Origin: Flavobacteriales bacterium
GTDB lineage: Bacteria; Bacteroidota; Bacteroidia; Flavobacteriales_D; Parvicellaceae
Length of the DNA: 64,000 nt
Reading direction: 5' to 3'
NCBI GenBank assembly: GCA_018401455.1
Contig: JAGYKU010000006.1
Coordinates: 17,949-81,948, forward strand
In this document: one piece after another, positions 37,124 through 45,000 of the stretch
Position numbering within the stretch: the first letter of the stretch is position 1
Layout: each line of letters starts with the position of its first letter
The notes under the pieces: model-generated
What the model was told of the DNA's origin: nothing
Databases searched by the model: none
What the model saw: only the letters and a program-made list of their open reading frames with translations
Translations under genes and position numbers: made by a program

Positions 37124-40100
37124 CTATACAACTACATTAACAATCTTCTTTGGTACTACAATCACTTTTTTGGGTGATTTACCTTCCAAGATTTGTATGG
37201 TTTTCTCAAATTTCATAACTTCTTCTTCTACTTCTTTTGGATTGAGGGAAGTAGGTAACAATAATTTGAATTTCATTTTCCCATTAAAAGAAACAGGATA
37301 TTCAAAATCGTCTTCTACCAACATCGCTGGGTCAAAAGTAGGCCAATTGGCTTGAGTAATAGAATTTGTGTGACCTAACTTCTCCCAAAGTTCTTCCGAA
37401 ATATGAGGAGCATAAGGCGCCAACAAAATGATGATGCCTTCCAATATGTTTTGATTGTTACACTTTTGCTCTGTCAACTCATTTACTGCAATCATCAAAG
37501 TACTTACCACCGTGTTGAAAGAATATCTATCCAAATCTTCCGAGATTTTCTTGATGGTTTTGTGAAGTGTTTTCAATGCTTCTTTAGATGGAACTTCGTT
37601 GCTTACATTAAAACTTTCCCCTTGATGGAACAAACGCCACAATTTTCTAAGGAAATTATTCACCCCATTGATGCCTTTCACATCCCAAGGTTTGAATTGC
37701 TCCAAAGGCCCTAAAAACATTTCATAACAACGAAGCGTATCTGCACCAAATTTCTCCACCAACTCATCAGGCGTTTGCACATTGTATTTGGATTTGGACA
37801 TTTTTTCTACTTCGTGTCCGCAGATGTATTTTCCATCTTCCAAAATAAATTCAGCATTCTTGTATTCTTCTCTCCAGCTTTTAAAAGCTTCGATGTCTAG
37901 AATATCGTTATCTACTAGAGAAATGTCAACGTGAATTGGCATTGGTGAAATATCAGTATAACAATAGTCAACAGAACCTATTTTATCAGGATATTTCAAT
38001 TTCAATTTTTCCGTAATTCTGTCTTCTAATTTGTTTACTATTTCGCAATATCTTGTATATTCTTTTCGTGCTTCATGATCTTCCTTTGTGTACTGATTTT
38101 GATGTGATAAAACAATATTTCTAATATCATAAAACCTTTTGGTAACAAAAACGTCTGGAACTTCAGACATTGGCAAAATATCCTTTTTACCATCTTCAAT
38201 CGAACTTGTTGCTCCAACAGATTTTGCTAACCTGTAAACAAAACTACTTCTCCCTAAAATCATCCCTTGGTTGATGAGTTTTTTGAAAGGTTCGTCAAAG
38301 GAGATAAAGCCTCTGTCGTGTAAAAATTTTGTCCAAAAACGAGAGTACAGCAAGTGTCCAGTAGCGTGCTCTGCACCACCAATATACAAATCCACTTGGT
38401 TCCAATATTCGAGTTTGTCTTTAGAAGCAAATTCATTCTCGTTGTGCGGATCCATATATCTCAAGAAATACCAAGAACTCCCCGCCCAACCCGGCATTGT
38501 GTTGAATTCCATTCTGGAATCAACCCCACCCTTGCCCTCCCCTGTTGGGGAAGCAGCCTTATAAAACCAATTCTCAGCTCTTGCCAAAGGCGGCTCACCA
38601 TCTTCAGTTGGTAAATATTTGTCCACCTCAGGAAGTGTGACGGGCAAATCCGCATCTTCTATCAAATAAGGAATTTCATCTTGATAATACACAGGAAACG
38701 GTTCGCCCCAATATCTTTGTCTGGAGAAAATAGCATCTCTCAATCTGTAATTTGTTTTTCCAGTTCCAATTCCTTTTTCTTCGATAGCGTGAATTGCTTT
38801 TTTGATGGCATCTTTCACTTTCAAGCCATTTAGAAAATCACTGTTGGCAATCAGACCTTCTTTTTCTGCAAAAGCACCTTTGGAAATATCCACACCTTCG
38901 AAAACATTAGGAATGTCAATACCAAAATGCGTAGCAAAATCCCAATCTCTTTGGTCGCCAGAAGGCACCGCCATCACAGCGCCAGTTCCATAACTCGCCA
39001 ATACATAATCTCCAATCCAAACGGGAATCTTATTACCCGTAAAAGGATGAATAGCGTATGCGCCTGTAAATGCGCCTGTAATATTTTTTACATCAGATTG
39101 TCTGTCTCTTTCAGATTTCAAAGAAGCTTGTTTTTGATAGGCTTCGATAGCGTCTTTTTGTTCTGGTGTCGTAATCAAATTTACCAAAGGATGCTCAGGT
39201 GCCAAAACCATAAAACTTACTCCAAAAATAGTATCGGGTCTTGTGGTGAAAACCTCAATTTGGTTCGGAGTTTTGTGTTCGGAGTTTGGAGTTTGGGGTT
39301 TGGGGTTTGGGGTTTGGGATTCTTCAACTTCAAACATCGAACATCGAACCTCAAACTTAACAGATGCACCTTGGGATTTTCCAATCCAGTTTTTTTGTTG
39401 TTCTTTGAGGGAGTCCGAAAAGTCGATTTTGTCTAGTCCTTGCAACAATCTTTCTGCGTAAGCGGTGATTCTCATACTCCATTGACGCATCAGTTTTTGT
39501 TCTACAGGATGCCCTCCTCTTTCCGAAACTCCGTCTTTTACTTCGTCATTGGCGAGTACTGTTCCTAGTGCAGGACACCAGTTCACCCAACTATCTGCCA
39601 AATACGCCAAACGATAGTTCATCAAAATGGCTCTTTGTTTTTTGATGTCCCAAGCATTCCATTCTTCAGCAGAAAAAACAGGTGTTTCTTCACCTACAGC
39701 ATTTACGTTTGCGTTTCCTTCTTTTTCGAAAATAGCCACCAAGTCAGCAATGTTTTCTGCCTTATCAGTAGATTTGTTGTACCAAGAATTAAATATCTGT
39801 TTGAAAATCCATTGTGTCCATTTGTAATATTTGGGATCTGAAGTTCTTACTTCTCTGCTCCAATCAAAAGAGAATCCGATTTGGTCAAGTTGATTTCTGT
39901 AACCTATAATTATATTATCTCTATAATTGGAATCTTTAATATTAGTTTTTAAACTTTTATCTATTAATGCAGAATGTATTATGTCTCCGTTCTCTAAAAC
40001 ATATTTTGTATGAATATTTCCATTACTATCTAAGCATCCGTCTATATTAATTTCAGTTGTATTTGCTGGATGTTGCCCTGTTTGAATGGCATATTGCTCT

Positions 40101-40357
40101 GCTGGCAAACCAAAAGAATCGTAACCCATTGGGTGCAAAACATTATATCCTTGCGCTCTTTTATAACGAGCATAAATATCACTTGCGATATATCCAAGTG
40201 GATGCCCCACGTGCAATCCAGCCCCAGAAGGGTAGGGAAACATATCTAAAACATAAAATTTCTCTTTGTTTGTATCTTCAGTTACCTTGTAAGTTTTGTT
40301 GTCTTTCCAAGATTTCCTCCACTTAGGTTCTATTGCTCTGTGATTGTATTCGCTCAT
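37124..40357 (-). CDS. leuS: leucine-tRNA ligase with several in-frame insertions
   Basis: Charges tRNA-Leu. The class I signatures are intact: 'PYPSGAGLHVGHPLGY' (HIGH variant) and 'EKMSKSKYN' (KMSKS); the editing domain has 'TTRPDTIFGVSFM'. The protein has 1077 residues, while Bacteroidota LeuRS is usually about 920-960 as I recall. Extra stretches are seen after TTEIN (about 39908-40045), before IEVFTTRPDTIFG (39262-39350, repeat-like), in 'KAASPTGEGKGGVDSRM' (38514-38565), and between VYRLAKSV and ISPMPIHVD (about 37945-38230). All keep the frame open. Start is ATG 40357; a TTG one codon earlier is ignored. Being the only leuS seen and in frame, it is probably functional. Confidence 0.93.
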   Translation of the reverse strand: MSEYNHRAIEPKWRKSWKDNKTYKVTEDTNKEKFYVLDMFPYPSGAGLHVGHPLGYIASDIYARYKRAQGYNVLHPMGYDSFGLPAEQYAIQTGQHPANTTEINIDGCLDSNGNIHTKYVLENGDIIHSALIDKSLKTNIKDSNYRDNIIIGYRNQLDQIGFSFDWSREVRTSDPKYYKWTQWIFKQIFNSWYNKSTDKAENIADLVAIFEKEGNANVNAVGEETPVFSAEEWNAWDIKKQRAILMNYRLAYLADSWVNWCPALGTVLANDEVKDGVSERGGHPVEQKLMRQWSMRITAYAERLLQGLDKIDFSDSLKEQQKNWIGKSQGASVKFEVRCSMFEVEESQTPNPKPQTPNSEHKTPNQIEVFTTRPDTIFGVSFMVLAPEHPLVNLITTPEQKDAIEAYQKQASLKSERDRQSDVKNITGAFTGAYAIHPFTGNKIPVWIGDYVLASYGTGAVMAVPSGDQRDWDFATHFGIDIPNVFEGVDISKGAFAEKEGLIANSDFLNGLKVKDAIKKAIHAIEEKGIGTGKTNYRLRDAIFSRQRYWGEPFPVYYQDEIPYLIEDADLPVTLPEVDKYLPTEDGEPPLARAENWFYKAASPTGEGKGGVDSRMEFNTMPGWAGSSWYFLRYMDPHNENEFASKDKLEYWNQVDLYIGGAEHATGHLLYSRFWTKFLHDRGFISFDEPFKKLINQGMILGRSSFVYRLAKSVGATSSIEDGKKDILPMSEVPDVFVTKRFYDIRNIVLSHQNQYTKEDHEARKEYTRYCEIVNKLEDRITEKLKLKYPDKIGSVDYCYTDISPMPIHVDISLVDNDILDIEAFKSWREEYKNAEFILEDGKYICGHEVEKMSKSKYNVQTPDELVEKFGADTLRCYEMFLGPLEQFKPWDVKGINGVNNFLRKLWRLFHQGESFNVSNEVPSKEALKTLHKTIKKISEDLDRYSFNTVVSTLMIAVNELTEQKCNNQNILEGIIILLAPYAPHISEELWEKLGHTNSITQANWPTFDPAMLVEDDFEYPVSFNGKMKFKLLLPTSLNPKEVEEEVMKFEKTIQILEGKSPKKVIVVPKKIVNVVV
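39262..39350. repeat. GTTTGGGG-type intergenic repeat lying in frame inside leuS
   Basis: Plus-strand reading: GTTCGGAGTTTTGTGTTCGGAGTTTGG followed by four GTTTGGG(G) units (39291-39318), then TTCAACTTCAAACATCGAACATCGAACC. In leuS it encodes a low-complexity peptide (CSMFEVEESQTPNPKPQTPN...KTPNQ). The same family occurs between genes at 61557-61605 on the other strand. The four G-runs at 39295-39298, 39302-39305, 39309-39312 and 39316-39318 also fit a G-quadruplex motif. Confidence 0.75.
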
Positions 40358-40400
40358 CAATATTACTTGTAATCGTTATAAAAAAGTGATTTTAGAGGTG

Positions 40401-40408
40401 CAAAAGTA
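40401..40408 (-). promoter_or_regulatory. -7 box (TACTTTTG) of leuS
   Basis: Minus strand TACTTTTG fits TAnnTTTG, 43 bases before the leuS ATG. The 249-base gap to the divergent Fic gene holds this and the box at 40591; nothing else is seen in it. Confidence 0.4.
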
Positions 40409-40590
40409 GTTTTTTTTGACGAGAATGTCTTTAGTAGATTCTTAAAAAAGGAATTAAATAGTTATTTTTTGATATTTGTTATTCTATTGCGCATTAGGGC
40501 ACGTTTTTCATTTTCAGTGTGACATCAATTATGTTTTTTGAAAAATTAATTTGAAAATCGTTCATCTGATTTAACTTGAAAATTTTAAAT

Positions 40591-40598
40591 TATCTTTG
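40591..40598 (+). promoter_or_regulatory. -7 box (TATCTTTG) of the Fic gene
   Basis: TATCTTTG matches TAnnTTTG and lies only 8 bases before ATG 40607, so the transcript would have almost no leader. TTG at 40576-40578 is too close to be the -33 element. Confidence 0.35.
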
Positions 40599-40606
40599 TA
40601 TTCATA

Positions 40607-41392
40607 ATGTGGGAAGAATTAGAAATATTAAAAGCGCAATATCTCAAATTAGGATTGTCTGAAGTTATTGATTATGAAAAATTTTCAATGATTTCTATTG
40701 TCTATAATTCTACTAAAATTGAAGGCTGTTCACTTTCTGAAAGCGACACGCTATTATTGTTGGATAAAGATATCACAGCAAAAGGAAAACCCCTTTCTGA
40801 CCATATGATGGTAAAAGACCATTTTGCTGCATTGTTGTTTCTTAAAGAACAATCGAAGCATAAACAGAAGATAAATATTGCGTTTATAAAACAAGTGGCA
40901 GGACTTGTAATGAAAAATACAGGCGGTATGGTCAGTACCATTTCAGGAAATTTCGACACTTCAAAAGGCGACATTCGTAAAGCTCAGGTCTATGTAGATA
41001 AAAAATATTTTCCAGATTTTTCAAAAGTTGAAAGTTTACTTGAGAAACTTGTTGAAAATATAAACCAAAGAATAGATAATGTATCTGGTAACGAGATTTT
41101 AAAACTTTCTGCAGATTTTCATTACAATTTGGTAAACATTCACCCCTTTGGTGATGGAAATGGAAGAACATCCCGACTGATGATGAACTACATTCAAATG
41201 TATCACAACGAACCGCTAATTAAAATTTTCACAGAAGATAGAGCAGCGTATATTGACGCTCTCAATGAAACAGAAGAACAGCAAGACATTTCCATATTTA
41301 GGGATTTCGTTTGTAGCCAACAGATTAAATTCTACAAAGCCGAAATTGACAAATACAATCAAAAAGACAAAGGTTTTAATCTGATGTTTTAA
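40607..41392 (+). CDS. Fic family protein (probable AMPylase) with N-terminal inhibitory motif
   Basis: A 261-residue cytoplasmic Fic-domain protein, expected to transfer AMP (or another phosphate-containing group) onto a target hydroxyl. The catalytic motif is complete: HPFGDGNGRTSR with His179. The N-terminal part carries S35-T36-K37-I38-E39-G40, a match to the (S/T)xxxE(G/N) inhibitory helix that blocks ATP binding in class II Fic proteins, so it is probably self-inhibited. No separate antitoxin gene is adjacent. It stands alone between leuS (divergent) and a secreted protein, so a toxin-antitoxin role is not shown; target unknown. Confidence 0.88.
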   Translation: MWEELEILKAQYLKLGLSEVIDYEKFSMISIVYNSTKIEGCSLSESDTLLLLDKDITAKGKPLSDHMMVKDHFAALLFLKEQSKHKQKINIAFIKQVAGLVMKNTGGMVSTISGNFDTSKGDIRKAQVYVDKKYFPDFSKVESLLEKLVENINQRIDNVSGNEILKLSADFHYNLVNIHPFGDGNGRTSRLMMNYIQMYHNEPLIKIFTEDRAAYIDALNETEEQQDISIFRDFVCSQQIKFYKAEIDKYNQKDKGFNLMF

Positions 41393-41490
41393 GATGTAAT
41401 TTATTACTCTAATACATTTCCATCTATTCTTTTATCAAAAATATACCTTCTGCAACCCATATAAATCGTAACTTAGTTTAAAATATTCTT

Positions 41491-42441
41491 ATGATGAACA
41501 CTTTCAAAAGTTTAGTATTGCTTTTTTCGCTTTTTAGTTTTCAGGGTTTTGCTCAGAAATCATTTGTTTTTCCAGATGAAAGTTATGCGTATGCAAAACT
41601 GTATTATTTCAATATTCAAGAAATCAGAACCAGGCCAGACGACTATATTTATTCAGAAGAAAGTGGGTTTGCAAATTCCATTGTTTTTGAAGTGGAGATG
41701 CGAAATTCTGAAATTCCCACTCACATTTCCAGAATGCTTGCCAAAGATAAAGACGGAATGCTGAATGGATTGAGCGGATGTTTTATTCCAAGACACGGAA
41801 TTGTGTATTTTGATAAAGAAAACAAACCTATTGCTTCAATCAGTATCTGTTTTGAGTGTGAAGCGATACGATTGTGGACCAAAAAACAAGGTAGAATTAT
41901 GAGTAAAAACAAAAAAACAATCAAAGATGTTGAACAAAAAATGTTCGATTTAAAAACCTTGTTCGAAAAAGAAAGCATCATCGTGAGCGAGAAATTAGAC
42001 GATTACAGTTCTATTTTACAAGATAATATTGGTACTATTACTATCAACATAGACAGTTTGTCTTCTGAAATTGTATCAGTAACTTTTCAAGATGCAAAGC
42101 AGTGGTTTGCAAAAGAACCTGAAGTTGATAAAACTGTTAAATATACCGCTGGAGGAGATAAATACGAATTCGGAACATTAAAAATTGATGGCAGTACAAA
42201 GTTTTTGTTTATGGATATTCACCCAGATTCAAAACTTGGCGAAGCGACCATTTTGAGTGATGCCGTAGTTTTGCCCAATGGAATTAAAATTGGGAGTTCT
42301 TTAGATGATGTAATGAATACTTTGTTGATTTATGATGGAATTTCAAATCCTGAAATAATTACATTGAAGGACAAGCAGGGTAAAAAAATTGTTTATACTT
42401 TTGAAAAAAATAAGGTGGTCAAAATTACCATCAATCAATAA
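41491..42441 (+). CDS. secreted protein, unknown function
   Basis: A 316-residue protein with a signal peptide (MMNTFKSLVLLFSLFSFQGFAQ). The middle has a CFEC pair (ISICFECEAIRLW) and a helical segment, and the C-terminal half is a strand/helix unit ('GIKIGSSLDDVMNTLLIYDG ... YTFEKNKVVKITI') of the kind seen in small periplasmic sensor-like folds, where 'G.KIGSS..DV' introduces a helix. I do not recognise a family. It is 11 bases upstream of bshB1 on the same strand, so the two may be cotranscribed, though a role in thiol metabolism is only a guess. Confidence 0.6.
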   Translation: MMNTFKSLVLLFSLFSFQGFAQKSFVFPDESYAYAKLYYFNIQEIRTRPDDYIYSEESGFANSIVFEVEMRNSEIPTHISRMLAKDKDGMLNGLSGCFIPRHGIVYFDKENKPIASISICFECEAIRLWTKKQGRIMSKNKKTIKDVEQKMFDLKTLFEKESIIVSEKLDDYSSILQDNIGTITINIDSLSSEIVSVTFQDAKQWFAKEPEVDKTVKYTAGGDKYEFGTLKIDGSTKFLFMDIHPDSKLGEATILSDAVVLPNGIKIGSSLDDVMNTLLIYDGISNPEIITLKDKQGKKIVYTFEKNKVVKITINQ

Positions 42442-42452
42442 AGAATACAAAA

Positions 42453-43175
42453 ATGAAATTAGACATTCTAGCCTTTGCTGCTCATCCAGACGATGTGGAA
42501 TTGGCTGCAAGTGGCACAGTAATCAAACATATTCAAAAAGGCAAAAAAGTAGGTGTTGTTGACTTGACAAAAGGAGAATTAGGTTCAAGAGGAAATGCTG
42601 AAACCAGAAGTATTGAAGCGCAAAATTCTGCCCAAATAATGGGATTAAGTATTAGAGAAAACTTAGACTTGGGAGATGGATTTTTTGAGGAAAACGAAGG
42701 ATCTTTACTCAAGGTCATTACGATGATAAGAAAATATCAACCCGATGTAATTTTGTGTAATTCTGTTACAGACAGACATCCAGATCACGCAAGGGCGGGG
42801 AATTTAGTTTCTAGAGCCTGTTTTCTTTCAGGCCTTTTGAAAGTGGAAACCAAAATAGATGGAGCACATCAAATGCCATTCAGACCCAAAAGTATTTATA
42901 GATACATTCAAGACAGATGGATTGAACCTGATGTGATTGTGGATATTTCCGAACAATTTGAACTAAAAATGAAAAGTATTTTAGCTTTTGAAACACAATT
43001 TTACAATCCTGATAAAAATATTGATGGACCCGAAACACCCATTTCAAGTAAGGATTTTATCGATTTTTTGAAAGGTCGTGCCATTCAGTTTGGAAGATTA
43101 ATTAATACTCAATATGGAGAAGGATTTAATGTAGAAAGACCTATCGGAGTTGATGATTTAACTGATTTATTATAG
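42453..43175 (+). CDS. bshB1: bacillithiol biosynthesis deacetylase BshB1
   Basis: Removes acetyl from N-acetylglucosaminyl-malate to give GlcN-malate in bacillithiol synthesis. The 240 residues have the zinc motif His11-Pro-Asp-Asp14 (FAAHPDDVELAASGT), the substrate loop TKGELGSRGNAETR that marks BshB1, and the later zinc His in 'DRHPDHARAGNLV'. Length is normal. No bshA or bshC lies in the window. It indicates that the organism uses bacillithiol, as many Flavobacteriia do. Confidence 0.93.
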   Translation: MKLDILAFAAHPDDVELAASGTVIKHIQKGKKVGVVDLTKGELGSRGNAETRSIEAQNSAQIMGLSIRENLDLGDGFFEENEGSLLKVITMIRKYQPDVILCNSVTDRHPDHARAGNLVSRACFLSGLLKVETKIDGAHQMPFRPKSIYRYIQDRWIEPDVIVDISEQFELKMKSILAFETQFYNPDKNIDGPETPISSKDFIDFLKGRAIQFGRLINTQYGEGFNVERPIGVDDLTDLL

Positions 43176-43370
43176 AAAACAAAGTATTTTTTTAAAATAA
43201 ATTAAAAATAAAAATATTTAAATTTAATATGTGTCTGTATATGAGGGGAGATATACTTTCAAACTATACAAAGTTTTTAAAACAAATTAATAAATAAAAA
43301 TAACTTTGCGTAAACAACAATGAATATAACATGGCGTATTCCATATAACCACTAAAAAAATTAAATCACA

Positions 43371-44264
43371 ATGAAAAAACTAATTTTAGCCCTACTTACC
43401 TTAGGAATATTTGCTTGTCAAACAGAAACTGAAAATTCTGAAACTCCTTCAGACAATAATAGCCTTTCAAATGCAGAACTGGAAAAATTGAAAGAAGAAA
43501 ATATGGATTTGAAACACCAAATAATGGTAAAAGATTCTATGTACAACTACTACGCATCATACATGAATGAAATTAAGTACAACTTAGCATTAATTCAAGG
43601 AGAGCAAAAAAAGATTTTTGACATGAAAAACAATCCAGAAGGACTTTCTGCCGAAAATCCAGATTTGATTGCAGAAATTCAAACTTTAGGGAAATTATTG
43701 AATGACAATAAGTCGAAAATTGCTAAACTTCAGTCTGAAATTAAAAATAACAAAAGTACCATGAATAATAACAATGCTCAAATGAGTGCTTTTGAAGAAA
43801 TGATTTTGACGCTATCTGAAGAAGTAGAAGCCAAAAACATGGAAATTTTCCAATTGCAACAAGAACTAGAAAATATTGATGCCGCTTTTGGAGAATTGTT
43901 TGACGCTTTCCAAGAAAAATCTGAAAAATTAGAAACAGTTCAAATCGCTTTGAATACTGCCTATTTTGCTTATGGTACAAAAAGTGAATTGGTAGATAAT
44001 AAAGTAATTACTACAGAAGGTGGCGTATTAGGAATTGGCAAAAACAATGAATTGGCACAAGATTTCAATAAAGATTATTTTACAGAAGTCAACATCAACG
44101 ATTTAGATGAAATTCCTTTAGGATTCAAGAAAGTAGAAATGATTACTACACACCCTAGCAATTCTTATGAATTAAAAGGTGATGGAACAATTGAAAAATT
44201 AATCATCAAAGACCCTAAGAATTTTTGGAGTGTTTCTAAATATTTGGTCATGGTTGTAAAATAA
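43371..44264 (+). CDS. coiled-coil lipoprotein, unknown function
   Basis: A 297-residue lipoprotein: signal MKKLILALLTLGIFAC with lipobox Cys16. A linker is followed by a long coiled coil (about residues 35-200; repeated LEKLKEENMDLKHQ, KIAKLQSEIKNNKS, EEVEAKNMEIFQLQQELEN) and a C-terminal globular part of about 90 residues ('TAYFAYGTKSELVDNKVIT..GGVLGIGK'). The latter matches a tail I have seen in Bacteroidota lipoproteins without named function. The 195-base gap upstream has a TAACTTTG box at 43301-43308. The next gene starts 2 bases after its stop. Confidence 0.7.
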   Translation: MKKLILALLTLGIFACQTETENSETPSDNNSLSNAELEKLKEENMDLKHQIMVKDSMYNYYASYMNEIKYNLALIQGEQKKIFDMKNNPEGLSAENPDLIAEIQTLGKLLNDNKSKIAKLQSEIKNNKSTMNNNNAQMSAFEEMILTLSEEVEAKNMEIFQLQQELENIDAAFGELFDAFQEKSEKLETVQIALNTAYFAYGTKSELVDNKVITTEGGVLGIGKNNELAQDFNKDYFTEVNINDLDEIPLGFKKVEMITTHPSNSYELKGDGTIEKLIIKDPKNFWSVSKYLVMVVK

Positions 44265-44266
44265 TC

Positions 44267-44929
44267 ATGCTTGAATTTATAGATGTAATAAAATTTAAGA
44301 TTGCCAAATGTTACCGTAGTTGGAAAAAATTCTATTTCTATTTCGTAGCATTCTTGATTCTGCTATTCATTTTTAGAATGCCGATTCTAAAAGGTGTTGG
44401 GAATTTCTTAATTACTGAATCACCGTTAGAAAAAGCGGATGCAATTTTTATTTTAGGAGGCAATATCTACGACAGACCTATAACCGCTAAACATCTTTTT
44501 GACGAAGGCTGGAGCAATAAGTTGATTCCTCTTGGAGCTAATTATGGAATAGACCAATTGGTTTGGAATGCCGGCAATGAAGATAAATGCATACCAGACG
44601 CGCTTATTATGAGAGAATTTTTAGAAATTAATAACGTGCCTAGTGAAGCGATTGTTCCTATTCCATACGGAACAAGTACAAAAGAAGAAAGTGATACGAT
44701 TTTAGGGTTTTCTTTGGCAAACAACTACGAGACAATCATCATTGTTTCAGATCACTTTCATTTGAGAAGAATTGATAATTTAGTTACCAAAAGATTCGCA
44801 AAAAAAGGTATAAAAGTCATTTTAAGAGGTGCTGAAAGTAGTTTTTATAAAAAGGAAGTTTGGTGGCAGTACGAACAATCATTGATTATGGTCAACAATG
44901 AGTATATCAAGTTGATGTATTACTTTTGA
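44267..44929 (+). CDS. YdcF/SanA-like DUF218 membrane protein
   Basis: A 220-residue protein with one N-terminal membrane helix (about 22-42, YFYFVAFLILLFIFRMPIL) and a periplasmic DUF218 domain: 'ADAIFILGGNIYDRPITAKHLFDEG', 'VPIPYGTSTKEESDTILGFSLAN' and 'IIIVSDHFHLRRIDNLVTKRF', the usual strand-helix core with conserved acidic, Thr/Ser and His residues. Relatives such as SanA and ElyC affect envelope integrity; their reaction is unsettled. It starts 2 bases after the coiled-coil lipoprotein gene and is surely cotranscribed with it. Confidence 0.82.
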   Translation: MLEFIDVIKFKIAKCYRSWKKFYFYFVAFLILLFIFRMPILKGVGNFLITESPLEKADAIFILGGNIYDRPITAKHLFDEGWSNKLIPLGANYGIDQLVWNAGNEDKCIPDALIMREFLEINNVPSEAIVPIPYGTSTKEESDTILGFSLANNYETIIIVSDHFHLRRIDNLVTKRFAKKGIKVILRGAESSFYKKEVWWQYEQSLIMVNNEYIKLMYYF

Positions 44930-45000
44930 AAGGATACTAGGATTTTTTTGTTACCTTTGGAAATCAATAAATTGATTTTACACAACAAAAATATCTCAAA

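Noticed and set aside
39291..39318. GTTTGGGG tract as a telomere-like end
   Set aside because: It is internal to leuS, has only four units and keeps the reading frame; a repeat insertion explains it.
38927..39436. 169-codon plus-strand open frame opposite leuS
   Set aside because: It is the antisense of the leuS editing domain and its repeat insertion; the sequence is repetitive and unlike a protein.
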